Shown here in pieces: positions 23,056 to 30,345 of a stretch of 49,424 bases of DNA. Origin of the DNA: Actinomycetota bacterium (lineage in GTDB: Bacteria; Actinomycetota; Acidimicrobiia; Acidimicrobiales; Ilumatobacteraceae); NCBI GenBank assembly GCA_027731085.1, contig JAQCDG010000003.1, forward strand, positions 1 to 49,424, in the 5' to 3' direction. The position numbers were made by a program, and so were the translations under genes. How positions within the stretch are numbered: the first letter of the stretch is position 1; every line of letters starts with the position of its first letter. The notes below the pieces were generated by a model, which worked only from the letters and a program-made list of their open reading frames with translations, had not been told where the DNA came from and ran no database searches.

Positions 23056-23949
23056 ATGGCAACCAAATATTCAACCGTTTCGTTTCTTTCTGATTATGGA
23101 ACACGAGATGAATTTGTGGGTGTTGTCAAAAGTGTGATCTATGAAATTGCGCCACAATGTCGCGTCGTAGATTTGACACACGAAATTGAACCGTTTGATG
23201 TGCGCGCGGGTTCATTGTCTTTGGCGCGTTGCGTTTCATATGTAGCCAGCGGAGTGGTGTTGGCGGTGGTAGATCCGGGTGTTGGTTCGTCGCGTCGGGC
23301 TGTCGCCGTTGAAGTTGCCGATGGCAAGGGTGTTTTTGTGGGCCCAGATAATGGATTATTAGCCATGGCAATTGCCCTGGCTGGCGGTGCAGGTCGGGCG
23401 GTGTGTTTGACGAATACTGAATATCACTTGACGAGCCCTGGCGAAACTTTTGCCGGTCGTGATATTTTTGCGCCGGTCGCAGCGCACCTGTGTAATGGTG
23501 TTGATCTAAGCGAACTCGGCGAAATGATTGACCCTGCGTTGTTGTTGCCTGGTGTAGTGCCGTTGCCTCGTGAAGAAAATGGTGCGTTGCACGGTGAAGT
23601 GACATGGGTCGATCGTTTTGGTAACTGCCAATTGAATATCGGGCCAGACGAAGTCGCGAACTTTGGCGAAGTGTTGCGAGTCGAGATTGGTTCTGTGTTG
23701 AGTGGTGCGAGCGTGAACCGTGAACAAGTTGTGCGGTCGCTAAAAATCGTGCGTAGTTATGACGCCATCGGAAGCGGACTCGGTCTAGTAGTCGACTCGT
23801 ATGGCATGCTCTCGTTGTCTGTTGATCGGGGTTCGGCGGCCCGTGAATTGAATATTGGCCAAGGTGATCTTGTTATTTTGTCGCGACTTCAAGAAGGCGA
23901 TCAGAACAGCACGATTACGACTGCGGTGAAGATTGCGCCCAAGAGGTAA
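23056..23949 (+). CDS. SAM hydrolase / SAM hydroxide adenosyltransferase (DUF62 family)
   Basis: Enzyme of the family shared with fluorinase and chlorinase that in most bacteria hydrolyses S-adenosylmethionine to adenosine and methionine. The 297-aa protein begins MATKYSTVSFLSDYGTRDEFVG, with the conserved Asp of the SAM site, then DLTHEIEPFDVRAGSL, VVDPGVGSSRRAVAV, FVGPDNGLLAMA and FAGRDIFAPVAAHL. The C-terminal domain carries VDRFGNCQLNIG. I take the ATG at 23056; an in-frame TTG at 22984 lies inside the leader hairpins and would add unlikely basic residues. The leader suggests post-transcriptional control. Confidence 0.88.
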   Translation: MATKYSTVSFLSDYGTRDEFVGVVKSVIYEIAPQCRVVDLTHEIEPFDVRAGSLSLARCVSYVASGVVLAVVDPGVGSSRRAVAVEVADGKGVFVGPDNGLLAMAIALAGGAGRAVCLTNTEYHLTSPGETFAGRDIFAPVAAHLCNGVDLSELGEMIDPALLLPGVVPLPREENGALHGEVTWVDRFGNCQLNIGPDEVANFGEVLRVEIGSVLSGASVNREQVVRSLKIVRSYDAIGSGLGLVVDSYGMLSLSVDRGSAARELNIGQGDLVILSRLQEGDQNSTITTAVKIAPKR

Positions 23950-23958
23950 AGTTCGAAA

Positions 23959-24042
23959 ATGCGACCATCCACCACGCTGACTCTCGGTCTATTGCTCGCG
24001 GTGATTTTTATTGCGGGTCTTTTGTCAATTGTTGGCAGGTAG
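23959..24042 (+). CDS. 27-residue single-helix membrane peptide
   Basis: A short ORF starts with ATG nine bases after the SAM hydrolase stop codon and has AGAGG nearby as a ribosome binding site. It encodes MRPSTTLTLG, then a hydrophobic helix rich in Leu, Ile, Val and Ala, ending VGR. This is a plausible membrane microprotein. Its 3' end overlaps by 18 bases the end of the convergent membrane-protein gene. I recognise no family; chance is possible. Confidence 0.4.
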   Translation: MRPSTTLTLGLLLAVIFIAGLLSIVGR

Positions 24043-24050
24043 TTTTTTTT
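24023..24050 (+). terminator. candidate terminator after the SAM hydrolase unit
   Basis: TGTCAA, loop TTG and TTGGCA form a 6-bp stem (one G-U) at 24023-24037, followed five bases later by eight T residues (24043-24050). This is the best plus-strand intrinsic terminator candidate in the window, though the stem is short. Confidence 0.45.
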
Positions 24051-24795
24051 GCGTTTGAGTTGAGTTACTGGCGACCAAAAAGCCAATGAATAAAATGCAC
24101 AAGCCAACCAAAAGTGTTATTGCAAAGGCTCGGTCTTTGCCCAGTCGGCCGGCAAGTGTGCCACTAGCCGAAAGCACAAGCGTGCCGACTGCGACAAACA
24201 TATTGCCAAATGCCAATCGCGCTGGTGCTACGACGGTTCGCTGAGCGGCTGACTTGAGATTTGGCGTCTGAAACTTGATCACCCGCCAGGTTGACCAGAG
24301 TGCACCGAAAATTATTACGAGTGCGGGCACTCCAGAACCAAACGCCGCCATGATTCTTGGTAGCACCCCGAATAATTCGCGTGCAGCAGGAAACTCACCG
24401 ATGATGATGTCGCGCTTTGTTGGTGCGACTGCGATGACTCCGGTGCTGAATGCGCTAAGCACGACAAGTGTGCGCCGAAGTTGATCCGCGAAATTTTTAT
24501 TGGCCAACAAATAGATCGTGCCGAGTGCGAGCCAAGCAACGTTAAGTACTGCGCCGGCGAGGAAGAAAACTCGAAATGCGAACATCGACCAACCGGTTGC
24601 TTCGGCCCACCACAATGCGCCAGAGCCGATTGTGAATAGTGTCATGGCAACCGTCCATGCCAGCTCTTGTGGTTGACCGCGACGGTGCCAACGATCGAAT
24701 GTGCTGAGGGCAAAGGCTGCGGCAACGAGGGTTGCGCCGCCTGCCAGCGCCGAATTCAATTGATTTGCCACAGCGAAGGTCGGCAATGGAATCAC
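24025..24795 (-). CDS. multi-pass membrane protein of unknown function
   Basis: Integral membrane protein of 256 aa with about seven hydrophobic helices and short loops. I do not recognise the family. Conserved-looking features are WWAEATGW in the third helix region, the cytoplasmic KNFADQLRR loop, and a C-terminal pair of helices separated by GRLGKDRAF. I prefer the GTG at 24795 because TATCGT (24807-24802) stands six bases upstream, the same arrangement as several other genes here; a TTG at 24828 would add 11 residues. The gene is divergent from rex and convergent with the SAM hydrolase unit. Confidence 0.6.
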   Translation of the reverse strand: MIPLPTFAVANQLNSALAGGATLVAAAFALSTFDRWHRRGQPQELAWTVAMTLFTIGSGALWWAEATGWSMFAFRVFFLAGAVLNVAWLALGTIYLLANKNFADQLRRTLVVLSAFSTGVIAVAPTKRDIIIGEFPAARELFGVLPRIMAAFGSGVPALVIIFGALWSTWRVIKFQTPNLKSAAQRTVVAPARLAFGNMFVAVGTLVLSASGTLAGRLGKDRAFAITLLVGLCILFIGFLVASNSTQTQKKLPANN

Positions 24796-24801
24796 GCAAG
24801 C

Positions 24802-24807
24802 ACGATA
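24802..24807 (-). promoter_or_regulatory. putative -10 element (TATCGT) before the membrane protein gene
   Basis: On the minus strand TATCGT is followed by six bases and a GTG at 24795. This matches the leaderless arrangement of neighbouring genes and decides the start chosen. Confidence 0.35.
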
Positions 24808-24887
24808 ACTGAGACGGTTGGTCGTCAAGACGCTTCGGCCATGTCACCCAAGACACAAGATTCAAGGAAGTATTTAGAGTTTGAACT

Positions 24888-24916
24888 TTGTGAAATTCTG
24901 CACGAAGGCATAACCT
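24888..24916 (+). promoter_or_regulatory. Rex-like operator overlapping the rex promoter
   Basis: TTGTG (24888-24892), eight bases, then CACGA (24901-24905) matches the Rex operator TTGTG-N8-CACAA at nine of ten outer positions. It lies just upstream of TAACCT (24911-24916), which stands six bases before the rex ATG and looks like a -10 element. This fits autorepression of rex. Confidence 0.6.
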
Positions 24917-24922
24917 GAGGCT

Positions 24923-25612
24923 ATGACCCAACTTCAACGACGCAGAATTCCTGACGCAGCCGTAACTCGATTGCCGGTGTATTTGCAAATTTTAAATAAT
25001 TTGCACGCGACAAATGTTTTGCGTTTTTCAAGCGATGAACTTGCTGTCTTGGCCGGCGTCAATGCCGCCAAGGTGCGTAAAGATCTTTCGTGTCTCGGCA
25101 GCTACGGCACTCGCGGCGTCGGATACGAAGTTACATATTTGATTCACCAGATCAAGCGCGAACTTGGCTTGTTGCGCGAATGGAATGTCGTTGTAATTGG
25201 AGCTGGCAACTTGGGTTGTGCGCTTGCGAAGTTTGGCGGGTTTGCTCCGCGCGGATTTCCGGTTGTTGGCATTGTCGACAACGACCCAAAGAAGATTGGC
25301 CAAACAACTGGCTCTCTGACGGTTGGCGATGTGTGCAATCTTGGCAAGATGGTTCGCGATTTGAATGTCACAATCGGAGCGATTACGACTTCGACTGCGG
25401 CTGCTCAGTCGGCTGTCGATGCGTTGATTGACGCTGGTGTGGCTTCGATACTTAATTTTGCACCGATCGTCTTGGCGACACCGAGCAGTGTTTCGGTGCG
25501 CAACGTTGATCTAGGTGTTGAGTTGCAAATCTTGAGTTACTACGAACAGATGCGCACAGAACAATCAGAAAGTGCCAAGACTCAAACAAAGTCGAGCACG
25601 GCTTCGGTCTAA
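24923..25612 (+). CDS. rex: redox-sensing transcriptional repressor Rex
   Basis: Repressor that senses the NADH/NAD+ ratio and releases DNA when NADH is high. The 229-aa protein has an N-terminal winged helix (about 1-80: RLPVYLQILNNL, SSDELAVLAGVNAAKVRKDLSCLGSYGTRGVGY) and a Rossmann domain (VVVIGAGNLGCALA, about residues 91-104) with VGIVDNDPKKIGQ, AITTSTAAAQSAVDAL and a C-terminal helix that swaps between monomers. All blocks are present. The C-terminal 15 residues are polar and probably disordered. A Rex-like operator precedes the gene. The b6f-like and complex I genes 3 kb downstream are natural targets. Confidence 0.95.
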   Translation: MTQLQRRRIPDAAVTRLPVYLQILNNLHATNVLRFSSDELAVLAGVNAAKVRKDLSCLGSYGTRGVGYEVTYLIHQIKRELGLLREWNVVVIGAGNLGCALAKFGGFAPRGFPVVGIVDNDPKKIGQTTGSLTVGDVCNLGKMVRDLNVTIGAITTSTAAAQSAVDALIDAGVASILNFAPIVLATPSSVSVRNVDLGVELQILSYYEQMRTEQSESAKTQTKSSTASV

Positions 25613-25631
25613 CTGCACGATTCAAGGCGCC

Positions 25632-25637
25632 TAATCT
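25632..25637 (+). promoter_or_regulatory. putative -10 element (TAATCT) before the lipoprotein gene
   Basis: TAATCT is followed by six bases and the GTG at 25644, without a ribosome binding site. Confidence 0.35.
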
Positions 25638-25643
25638 GAGTAG

Positions 25644-26258
25644 GTGCGTCAGCTTCTAAATCTGCGACTGTGGCTGGCGCTCGGCGTTTTGGCCATCGGG
25701 GCGGTTTTTGTCTTGCTGATCTCTTGTAACGACTGCTTTGGTCGGGATGGTAACTCTGCTGAGATTTCTGCCGATGTCGAAAAAAATATCGAGACAGTGG
25801 CGATTGCAACTACTTTTATTCAGAGCGAAGGTTGGCGGATCGAAAACGGACGCACAATTGGCGAAGCATCGGTGTCGCTTGATGACGCACGACAGATATT
25901 CATTGCCGCCGATACACCGGGCGAAAATCTTTGTGCAGATTTGAGTGTGGGCTCAAGTTGTGTGTTCTTGGCGAATATGTTCGGCGATTCGGTGATGTGG
26001 TTTGCTCTAGTCGACACGAACTCTCAAAAGCCGACTCGTGTGCTCGAATTGCCGAGCCTCGTCGACATGCTCAACTCTGGCAGTCGCGGGGTTTTGGCCA
26101 ACGATTGGATCGTGCCTTTGGCCAACGGCGTGAAACGAACTTGTGGTGAAGACACTGGCACGCTGCGCGAATTTATCAATAATTATTCGCCTGACAACAG
26201 CGTGACAAAATTGAATTTGATCACCGATCAAGTCGACGAAGTGGTGTGTACGGGCTAA
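25644..26258 (+). CDS. putative lipoprotein of unknown function
   Basis: Secreted or membrane-anchored protein of 204 aa. The N-terminus has a basic n-region, a long hydrophobic core and LISC at about residues 25-28, acceptable as a lipobox. The mature part contains an even number of Cys that could form disulfides (for example ENLCADLSVGSSCVF and KRTCGEDTG). I recognise no family. It starts 31 bases after rex, on the same strand, and is convergent with the flavoprotein gene. The position next to rex does not by itself suggest a function. Confidence 0.6.
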   Translation: MRQLLNLRLWLALGVLAIGAVFVLLISCNDCFGRDGNSAEISADVEKNIETVAIATTFIQSEGWRIENGRTIGEASVSLDDARQIFIAADTPGENLCADLSVGSSCVFLANMFGDSVMWFALVDTNSQKPTRVLELPSLVDMLNSGSRGVLANDWIVPLANGVKRTCGEDTGTLREFINNYSPDNSVTKLNLITDQVDEVVCTG

Positions 26259-26273
26259 CTGTTAACTGCTACG

Positions 26274-27518
26274 TCAAGCGTTAGGAAACAGTCGAACGAT
26301 CTTGGCCGCAGCTTTGTAGGCCGCTTCGGCTGGTCCAATTTCGTCTGGCCGCAAAATATTGGCCATGATTCGCAGTACCCACTCCATCAGAGTTCGGCTG
26401 TGAATGCCGACGCGCGAAAGTTCACGCATCAAAACGGGTTGACCGATAATACGCGCGAACAACCGTGCAACTTTAAAATATTGACCATATTCGTCCTCGA
26501 TTAATTGCTCATATCGCTTGAGCGCCATCGCGTCGCCCGACACCAGTGCGTCGTGCAAAACATCGGCGGCCATGTGGGCGGTTTCGTAGGCATAGTCGAT
26601 GCCTTCACCATTGAATGGGTTGACGCTGCCTGCTGCGTCGCCAATAACAATATGTGTCGGCCCGATTTTTGGTCCGACAGAACCACCCATCGGAATCTTG
26701 CCGCTTGTCGCTTTGCATTCAGGCTTTGTCGGGTCGATTTCCCATTTGTCGGCGATCATGTGTGCATACGAGTCGAGCAAATGTGATGTGTTGACATCTT
26801 TAAAATTTTTGAATGTCGAGAGCAAACCGACGCCGATGTTTATAGTTCCGTCGCCAACAGGAAATATCCATCCATAACCTGGCATCGAGTTGCCGTTGCG
26901 ATCTTTGACATCAAGCGCCGATTCGATCCACGGTTCTTGATGCCGCGGGCTCTGCCAGTATGTGCGGATTGCAGTGCCGTATGGCCATGACTTCTCGCGC
27001 GAGGTACCCATGCTTCGACCAAAGCGAGAGTTGGCGCCGTCGGCGATTAAGACATAGTCGGCGTTGATTGCAACGGTCGTGTTGTTTTGTTTGTTGGTAA
27101 TCATCGCCCCACGCACGCAGCCCTTCTCCATGATCGGGGCAACGGCTTCGTGTTCTTCAAGAAGTTTGGCTCCGGCGTTTTGTGCATTGCGGGCGACCAT
27201 CATGTCGAGTTCGCGACGACGCACGACATAGCCATAACGCGGATAGATCGGATGCGTCGGCCATTGCAATTCAATGGCCTTGCCATGCGCCGTCGCGCGC
27301 AAACCCTCGTAGCGATGAAATTGCGAGAGTTGCGATGACAAACCCATGTCATCTAGTTGTTTGACCGCACGCGGAGTGAGACCGTCGCCACAAGTTTTTT
27401 CGCGCGGAAACTTCTTGCGCTCGACGATCGTTACATCGTGACCGTGCTTTGCGAGCCAGAAACCAGCAGCCGAACCGGCAGGACCACCACCGATGACGAG
27501 GACCTCTGTGCGAAGTAT
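26274..27518 (-). CDS. geranylgeranyl reductase family flavoprotein without a canonical start codon
   Basis: FAD-dependent reductase that saturates isoprenoid chains, for example of menaquinone, about 414 aa if read from 27518. The FAD motif VLVIGGGPAGSAAG lies at about residues 6-19, with REKTCGDGLTPRAV after it, then FPVGDGTINIGVG and the FAD-binding GDAAGSVNPFNGEGIDYA. The frame contains no ATG, GTG, TTG or CTG between the preceding stop codon (27567-27569) and an ATG at 27347 that lies after the FAD motif. An ATA at 27516-27518 would give a start matching homologs in length. The frame continues that of the upstream cytochrome c gene, which ends 48 bases before. Confidence 0.75.
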   Translation of the reverse strand: MLRTEVLVIGGGPAGSAAGFWLAKHGHDVTIVERKKFPREKTCGDGLTPRAVKQLDDMGLSSQLSQFHRYEGLRATAHGKAIELQWPTHPIYPRYGYVVRRRELDMMVARNAQNAGAKLLEEHEAVAPIMEKGCVRGAMITNKQNNTTVAINADYVLIADGANSRFGRSMGTSREKSWPYGTAIRTYWQSPRHQEPWIESALDVKDRNGNSMPGYGWIFPVGDGTINIGVGLLSTFKNFKDVNTSHLLDSYAHMIADKWEIDPTKPECKATSGKIPMGGSVGPKIGPTHIVIGDAAGSVNPFNGEGIDYAYETAHMAADVLHDALVSGDAMALKRYEQLIEDEYGQYFKVARLFARIIGQPVLMRELSRVGIHSRTLMEWVLRIMANILRPDEIGPAEAAYKAAAKIVRLFPNA

Positions 27519-27566
27519 TTTTGTTACTTCGCTAGTTAGATCGAGGGGTTTGATCTCGGTTTCTAT

Positions 27567-28391
27567 TTATTTTCCAGCGGGGCGTGCATCTGTGCCGACA
27601 TTTGCAGGTGGGTTCGGAAGCGCAGCATAAGTTTCAGCAAGATTGTCGTAATTGACTGAACCGTTTTCGAGAGCCAAAAATATTTCGGATTCTGGCGAGC
27701 ACCATGTTTCGTACTCGGTCTTCCATTGCTCGCTTTGTTCATCGGCACCACTAATTTCATATCGTTCGTGACACACAACGCCGAGAATTTCTGCGTCAGT
27801 TAGACCGCCACCAAATTTTTCTCCTTGTTGTGGCATTGGGTTGCCGTTGTAAGAAAGTGTCTCGTGTGCTCCGCCTTCACGATTTGGGTCACCGTAGACC
27901 TTGACGCCCGCCGAAATGAATTGCTGTGAACCCGCGTAGACGAAATTGAGCATGTCTTCGATCTTTGGGAAAGTTTTTAGAACCTCACCTTGATAAAGCG
28001 CGCGACCTGCACCACCCGCACCGTTTGCTCCGTGACAGCCTGCGCATGTTCCGTAAACGCCTGCGCCGATCGCCATTGGACCTTCAACTATTTTTTCTTG
28101 CGGTTTAATTGCAATCAAATACATAAACGCCCAAAATGGCAACAGACTCAATGTCGCCATTGCCCAAAACGGAATTTTCTTTCGCGTTTTAGCGGCGACT
28201 ACATAACTTGGATCTGGTGGCGGCGGTGGAGGAGCGCTCGCAACTTGTGGCGCGGGCGCTGGTTTGGTTTCAGAAGTTTTCGCCGGAAGATTTGGTGTGT
28301 CGCCAGATGAATCTGAAGCAGGGGTTTTGCCGGCAGCTTTGTCACGCGCTTCTTGCGCACGCTTAAGTAGATGCTCGGGTATTCCGGCCAC
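27567..28391 (-). CDS. membrane-anchored monoheme cytochrome c
   Basis: Protein of 274 aa. A cytosolic N-terminus (MAGIPEHLLKRAQEAR, then a Pro/Ala-rich linker) leads into one transmembrane helix (about 73-95) and an extracytoplasmic cytochrome c domain with a single CAGCH heme site (116-120) and NGNPMPQQG as the probable Met ligand. A role as electron acceptor of the b6f-like complex is inferred, because the first sixteen residues match those of the subunit IV protein. The GTG start has AAGGAG at good spacing. The gene is divergent from the respiratory cluster and followed by the reductase. Confidence 0.85.
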   Translation of the reverse strand: MAGIPEHLLKRAQEARDKAAGKTPASDSSGDTPNLPAKTSETKPAPAPQVASAPPPPPPDPSYVVAAKTRKKIPFWAMATLSLLPFWAFMYLIAIKPQEKIVEGPMAIGAGVYGTCAGCHGANGAGGAGRALYQGEVLKTFPKIEDMLNFVYAGSQQFISAGVKVYGDPNREGGAHETLSYNGNPMPQQGEKFGGGLTDAEILGVVCHERYEISGADEQSEQWKTEYETWCSPESEIFLALENGSVNYDNLAETYAALPNPPANVGTDARPAGK

Positions 28392-28649
28392 AACTCTCCT
28401 TGAATTAGATTTTCACAACTAGTTTGTATCCGTTTAATAGGTTAGACGGATTGCGGACAAGAACTATAAGTTCACGATCGCACAACCGCAGAGACGACTG
28501 TTGTCGAGCGAATTTCACACTCAATCGTTGAGCAATCGTGAATCTTTGTGACCAACGAGTCAGTCATGCAAGCTTCACAAATACCGACCTGAATGTCTAC
28601 CCGACTAGGCTAAAACAAGATTTTAAGAGGAAAGGCAAGCCCTCAAACA
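28392..28649. promoter_or_regulatory. divergent control region between cytochrome c and the respiratory cluster
   Basis: The 258 bases hold six TTCACA-like half-sites in both orientations: TTCACAA at 28412, TTCACGA at 28471, TTCACAC at 28514, CGTGAA at 28537, TTGTGA at 28546 and TTCACAA at 28574. TTCACGAT (28471-28478) and ATCGTGAA (28535-28542) are a perfect 8-bp inverted repeat that encloses a smaller CTCAA-TCG-TTGAG hairpin. TAGGCT near 28606 is a possible plus-strand -10. AAGAGGAAAGG at 28625-28635 is the nearest purine-rich stretch but sits 14 bases before the ATG. No full Rex dyad was found. Confidence 0.45.
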
Positions 28650-29126
28650 ATGCTCGCAATTGACATTCTCAGATGGCCAGGAGTGAATCAGGCGTTCTTG
28701 TTTTCGCTCGTGTTCACGACTGGTTTGAGTCTTGTCATAATTCCAATTGGTAAGCGTCGTAAGTTTGATCGTAAAGCTACTTGGGGTGAAGCGATGATCG
28801 GTTCGGCTTATGTATTCGCCGTTTTGTTTTTGGCGTTCGGCGTGGTGCCGCACCAATTCATCGATCATGCCGACAAAGAACTTGGTTGGCGCAAAGACAA
28901 ACTCGTCTACGGGCCGTTCAACATTTTGAAGTCTGACACCGTTGGTGGAAGCTTTCCGATCACCATTAGTTACGAAGCAATTCGTGACATCATGGTCGTG
29001 GTGATACATGTTTTTTACATCGGTCTGATGATCTACCTGTTCAGTTGGTGGCAGAAGCGGGGAGAAGTCAAAACTACCGAAGTTGTTTCGTCAAGTTATG
29101 GCCGTCCGTTGGTGAAGAAGGGTTGA
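28650..29126 (+). CDS. membrane protein of unknown function, first gene of the b6f-like cluster
   Basis: Protein of 158 aa with about three transmembrane helices: residues 14-34, 47-70 (ending GVVPHQFIDHAD) and 111-133. I do not recognise the family. His, Trp and acidic residues near the second helix (PHQFIDHADKELGW) could bind a cofactor or quinone, but this is speculation. It is followed after three bases by the ferredoxin gene. Its position as the first gene of the unit and the tight spacing indicate a subunit or assembly factor of the quinol-oxidising complex. Confidence 0.7.
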   Translation: MLAIDILRWPGVNQAFLFSLVFTTGLSLVIIPIGKRRKFDRKATWGEAMIGSAYVFAVLFLAFGVVPHQFIDHADKELGWRKDKLVYGPFNILKSDTVGGSFPITISYEAIRDIMVVVIHVFYIGLMIYLFSWWQKRGEVKTTEVVSSSYGRPLVKKG

Positions 29127-29129
29127 GCG

Positions 29130-29543
29130 ATGGCAAAAACTGACGCAAATCCGCCGATGATGCCGTACACCGACGACTATCAACTCGTCGAGGTAGATGC
29201 TGAATATTTGAACAAGGCAGTGAAGCCTAAGCAGTTCATCCACATCGATCAGTCAGAGTGCATCATGTGCGAAGGCTGCGTCGATATTTGCCCGTGGAAG
29301 TGCATATTCATGGTTAACACTGATGCAATTTCTGAGTCAACAGACACAGAGTTGCCGGGTGAAGATCCATCAGACAAAGTTGTTTTCATTATCGACGATG
29401 ATGTTTGCACGCGGTGTGCGCTGTGTGTCGATCGTTGTCCAACTGGTGTGATAATTCTTGGCAAACTTGGGGTAGCACCAGCAACGGGTGAAACTCATAT
29501 GCGAACGAACAACCACGGCTACTCGTATGGCATGAGATTTTAG
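29130..29543 (+). CDS. two-cluster [4Fe-4S] ferredoxin in the b6f-like cluster
   Basis: Iron-sulfur protein of 137 aa with two complete C-x2-C-x2-C-x3-C-P motifs: CIMCEGCVDICP (about residues 48-59) and CTRCALCVDRCP (about 91-102). The 30-residue insert between them is acidic. No transmembrane helix or signal peptide is present, so it should act on the cytosolic face. Ferredoxins of this kind are not a standard part of bc1 or b6f complexes. Its place between the 158-aa membrane protein and cytochrome b suggests it exchanges electrons with the complex, perhaps at the heme ci side. Confidence 0.88.
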   Translation: MAKTDANPPMMPYTDDYQLVEVDAEYLNKAVKPKQFIHIDQSECIMCEGCVDICPWKCIFMVNTDAISESTDTELPGEDPSDKVVFIIDDDVCTRCALCVDRCPTGVIILGKLGVAPATGETHMRTNNHGYSYGMRF

Positions 29544-29559
29544 GAATGGAGAAAAGTAA

Positions 29560-30345
29560 ATGGTAAAAATGATCGAGCAGAAATCGCGTCCGACGATTAA
29601 ACAGCGCGTGACCAAACTGAATGAGTCGACGCAGTCAAGCCAAGCCTGGAACTCGATTTTCAGACCGGGCTCAATTTTTAGAAAAGGTTATTCGGATTCG
29701 CCAAGAAACCGTTCGTATGTCGTAATGAACTCTGTGCTGTATCACTTGCACCCGGTCAAAGTTAAGCGCCATGCAGTGAAAGTTAGTTACACGCTGTGTC
29801 TTGGCGGCTTGAGTTTCTTCTTGTTCATTTTGCTGACGATCACCGGTATCTTCTTGATGTTCTTCTACCGTCCGACTTCGGCCAACGCCTGGCAGGACAT
29901 TCAGTCGTTGCACACATCGGTGACGTTTGGTTTGATGGTGCGCAATATGCATCGTTGGGGTGCACACTTGATGGTGCTCACGGTGTTCTTGCACATGGCG
30001 CGTGTTTTTTATCATGGCGCATACAAAGCGCCGCGTGAATTCAACTGGGTAATCGGCGTGATTTTGTTGACGCTGACTCTGTTGCTTTCGTTCACTGGTT
30101 ACTTGTTGCCATGGGACCAACTCGCGTTGTGGGCCGTAACCGTTGGCACCAACATGATGGGTTACTCACCGGTGATTGGTTCGCAAGTTCGATTCGTGTT
30201 GCTGGGTGGCGTTGAAATTGGCCCCGAAACTTTGTTGCGATGGTATGTATTGCATGTTTTGTTGTTTCCGTTCGTGACAGTCATCTTCCTCGCGATCCAT
30301 TTCTGGCGCGTGCGTAAAGACGGCGGAATTTCAGGACCTCTCTGA
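29560..30345 (+). CDS. cytochrome b6-type subunit of a quinol-oxidising complex
   Basis: Membrane cytochrome of 261 aa with a roughly 60-residue N-terminal extension and four transmembrane helices. Heme ligands are H131 and H145 (HRW and FLHMAR) and H232 and H247. The second pair is spaced 15 apart, as in cytochrome b6, rather than 14 as in mitochondrial cytochrome b. C80 in the motif CLGG matches the Cys that covalently binds heme ci in b6f complexes, and the chain ends ISGPL like b6. This is a split b6/subunit IV arrangement, unlike the long QcrB of most actinobacteria. It overlaps the next gene by one base. Confidence 0.92.
   Translation: MVKMIEQKSRPTIKQRVTKLNESTQSSQAWNSIFRPGSIFRKGYSDSPRNRSYVVMNSVLYHLHPVKVKRHAVKVSYTLCLGGLSFFLFILLTITGIFLMFFYRPTSANAWQDIQSLHTSVTFGLMVRNMHRWGAHLMVLTVFLHMARVFYHGAYKAPREFNWVIGVILLTLTLLLSFTGYLLPWDQLALWAVTVGTNMMGYSPVIGSQVRFVLLGGVEIGPETLLRWYVLHVLLFPFVTVIFLAIHFWRVRKDGGISGPL

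Noticed and set aside
28440-28600. Complete Rex or Crp operator in the divergent region
   Set aside because: Every half-site was tested for a partner at the correct spacing and none was found; only half-sites are reported.
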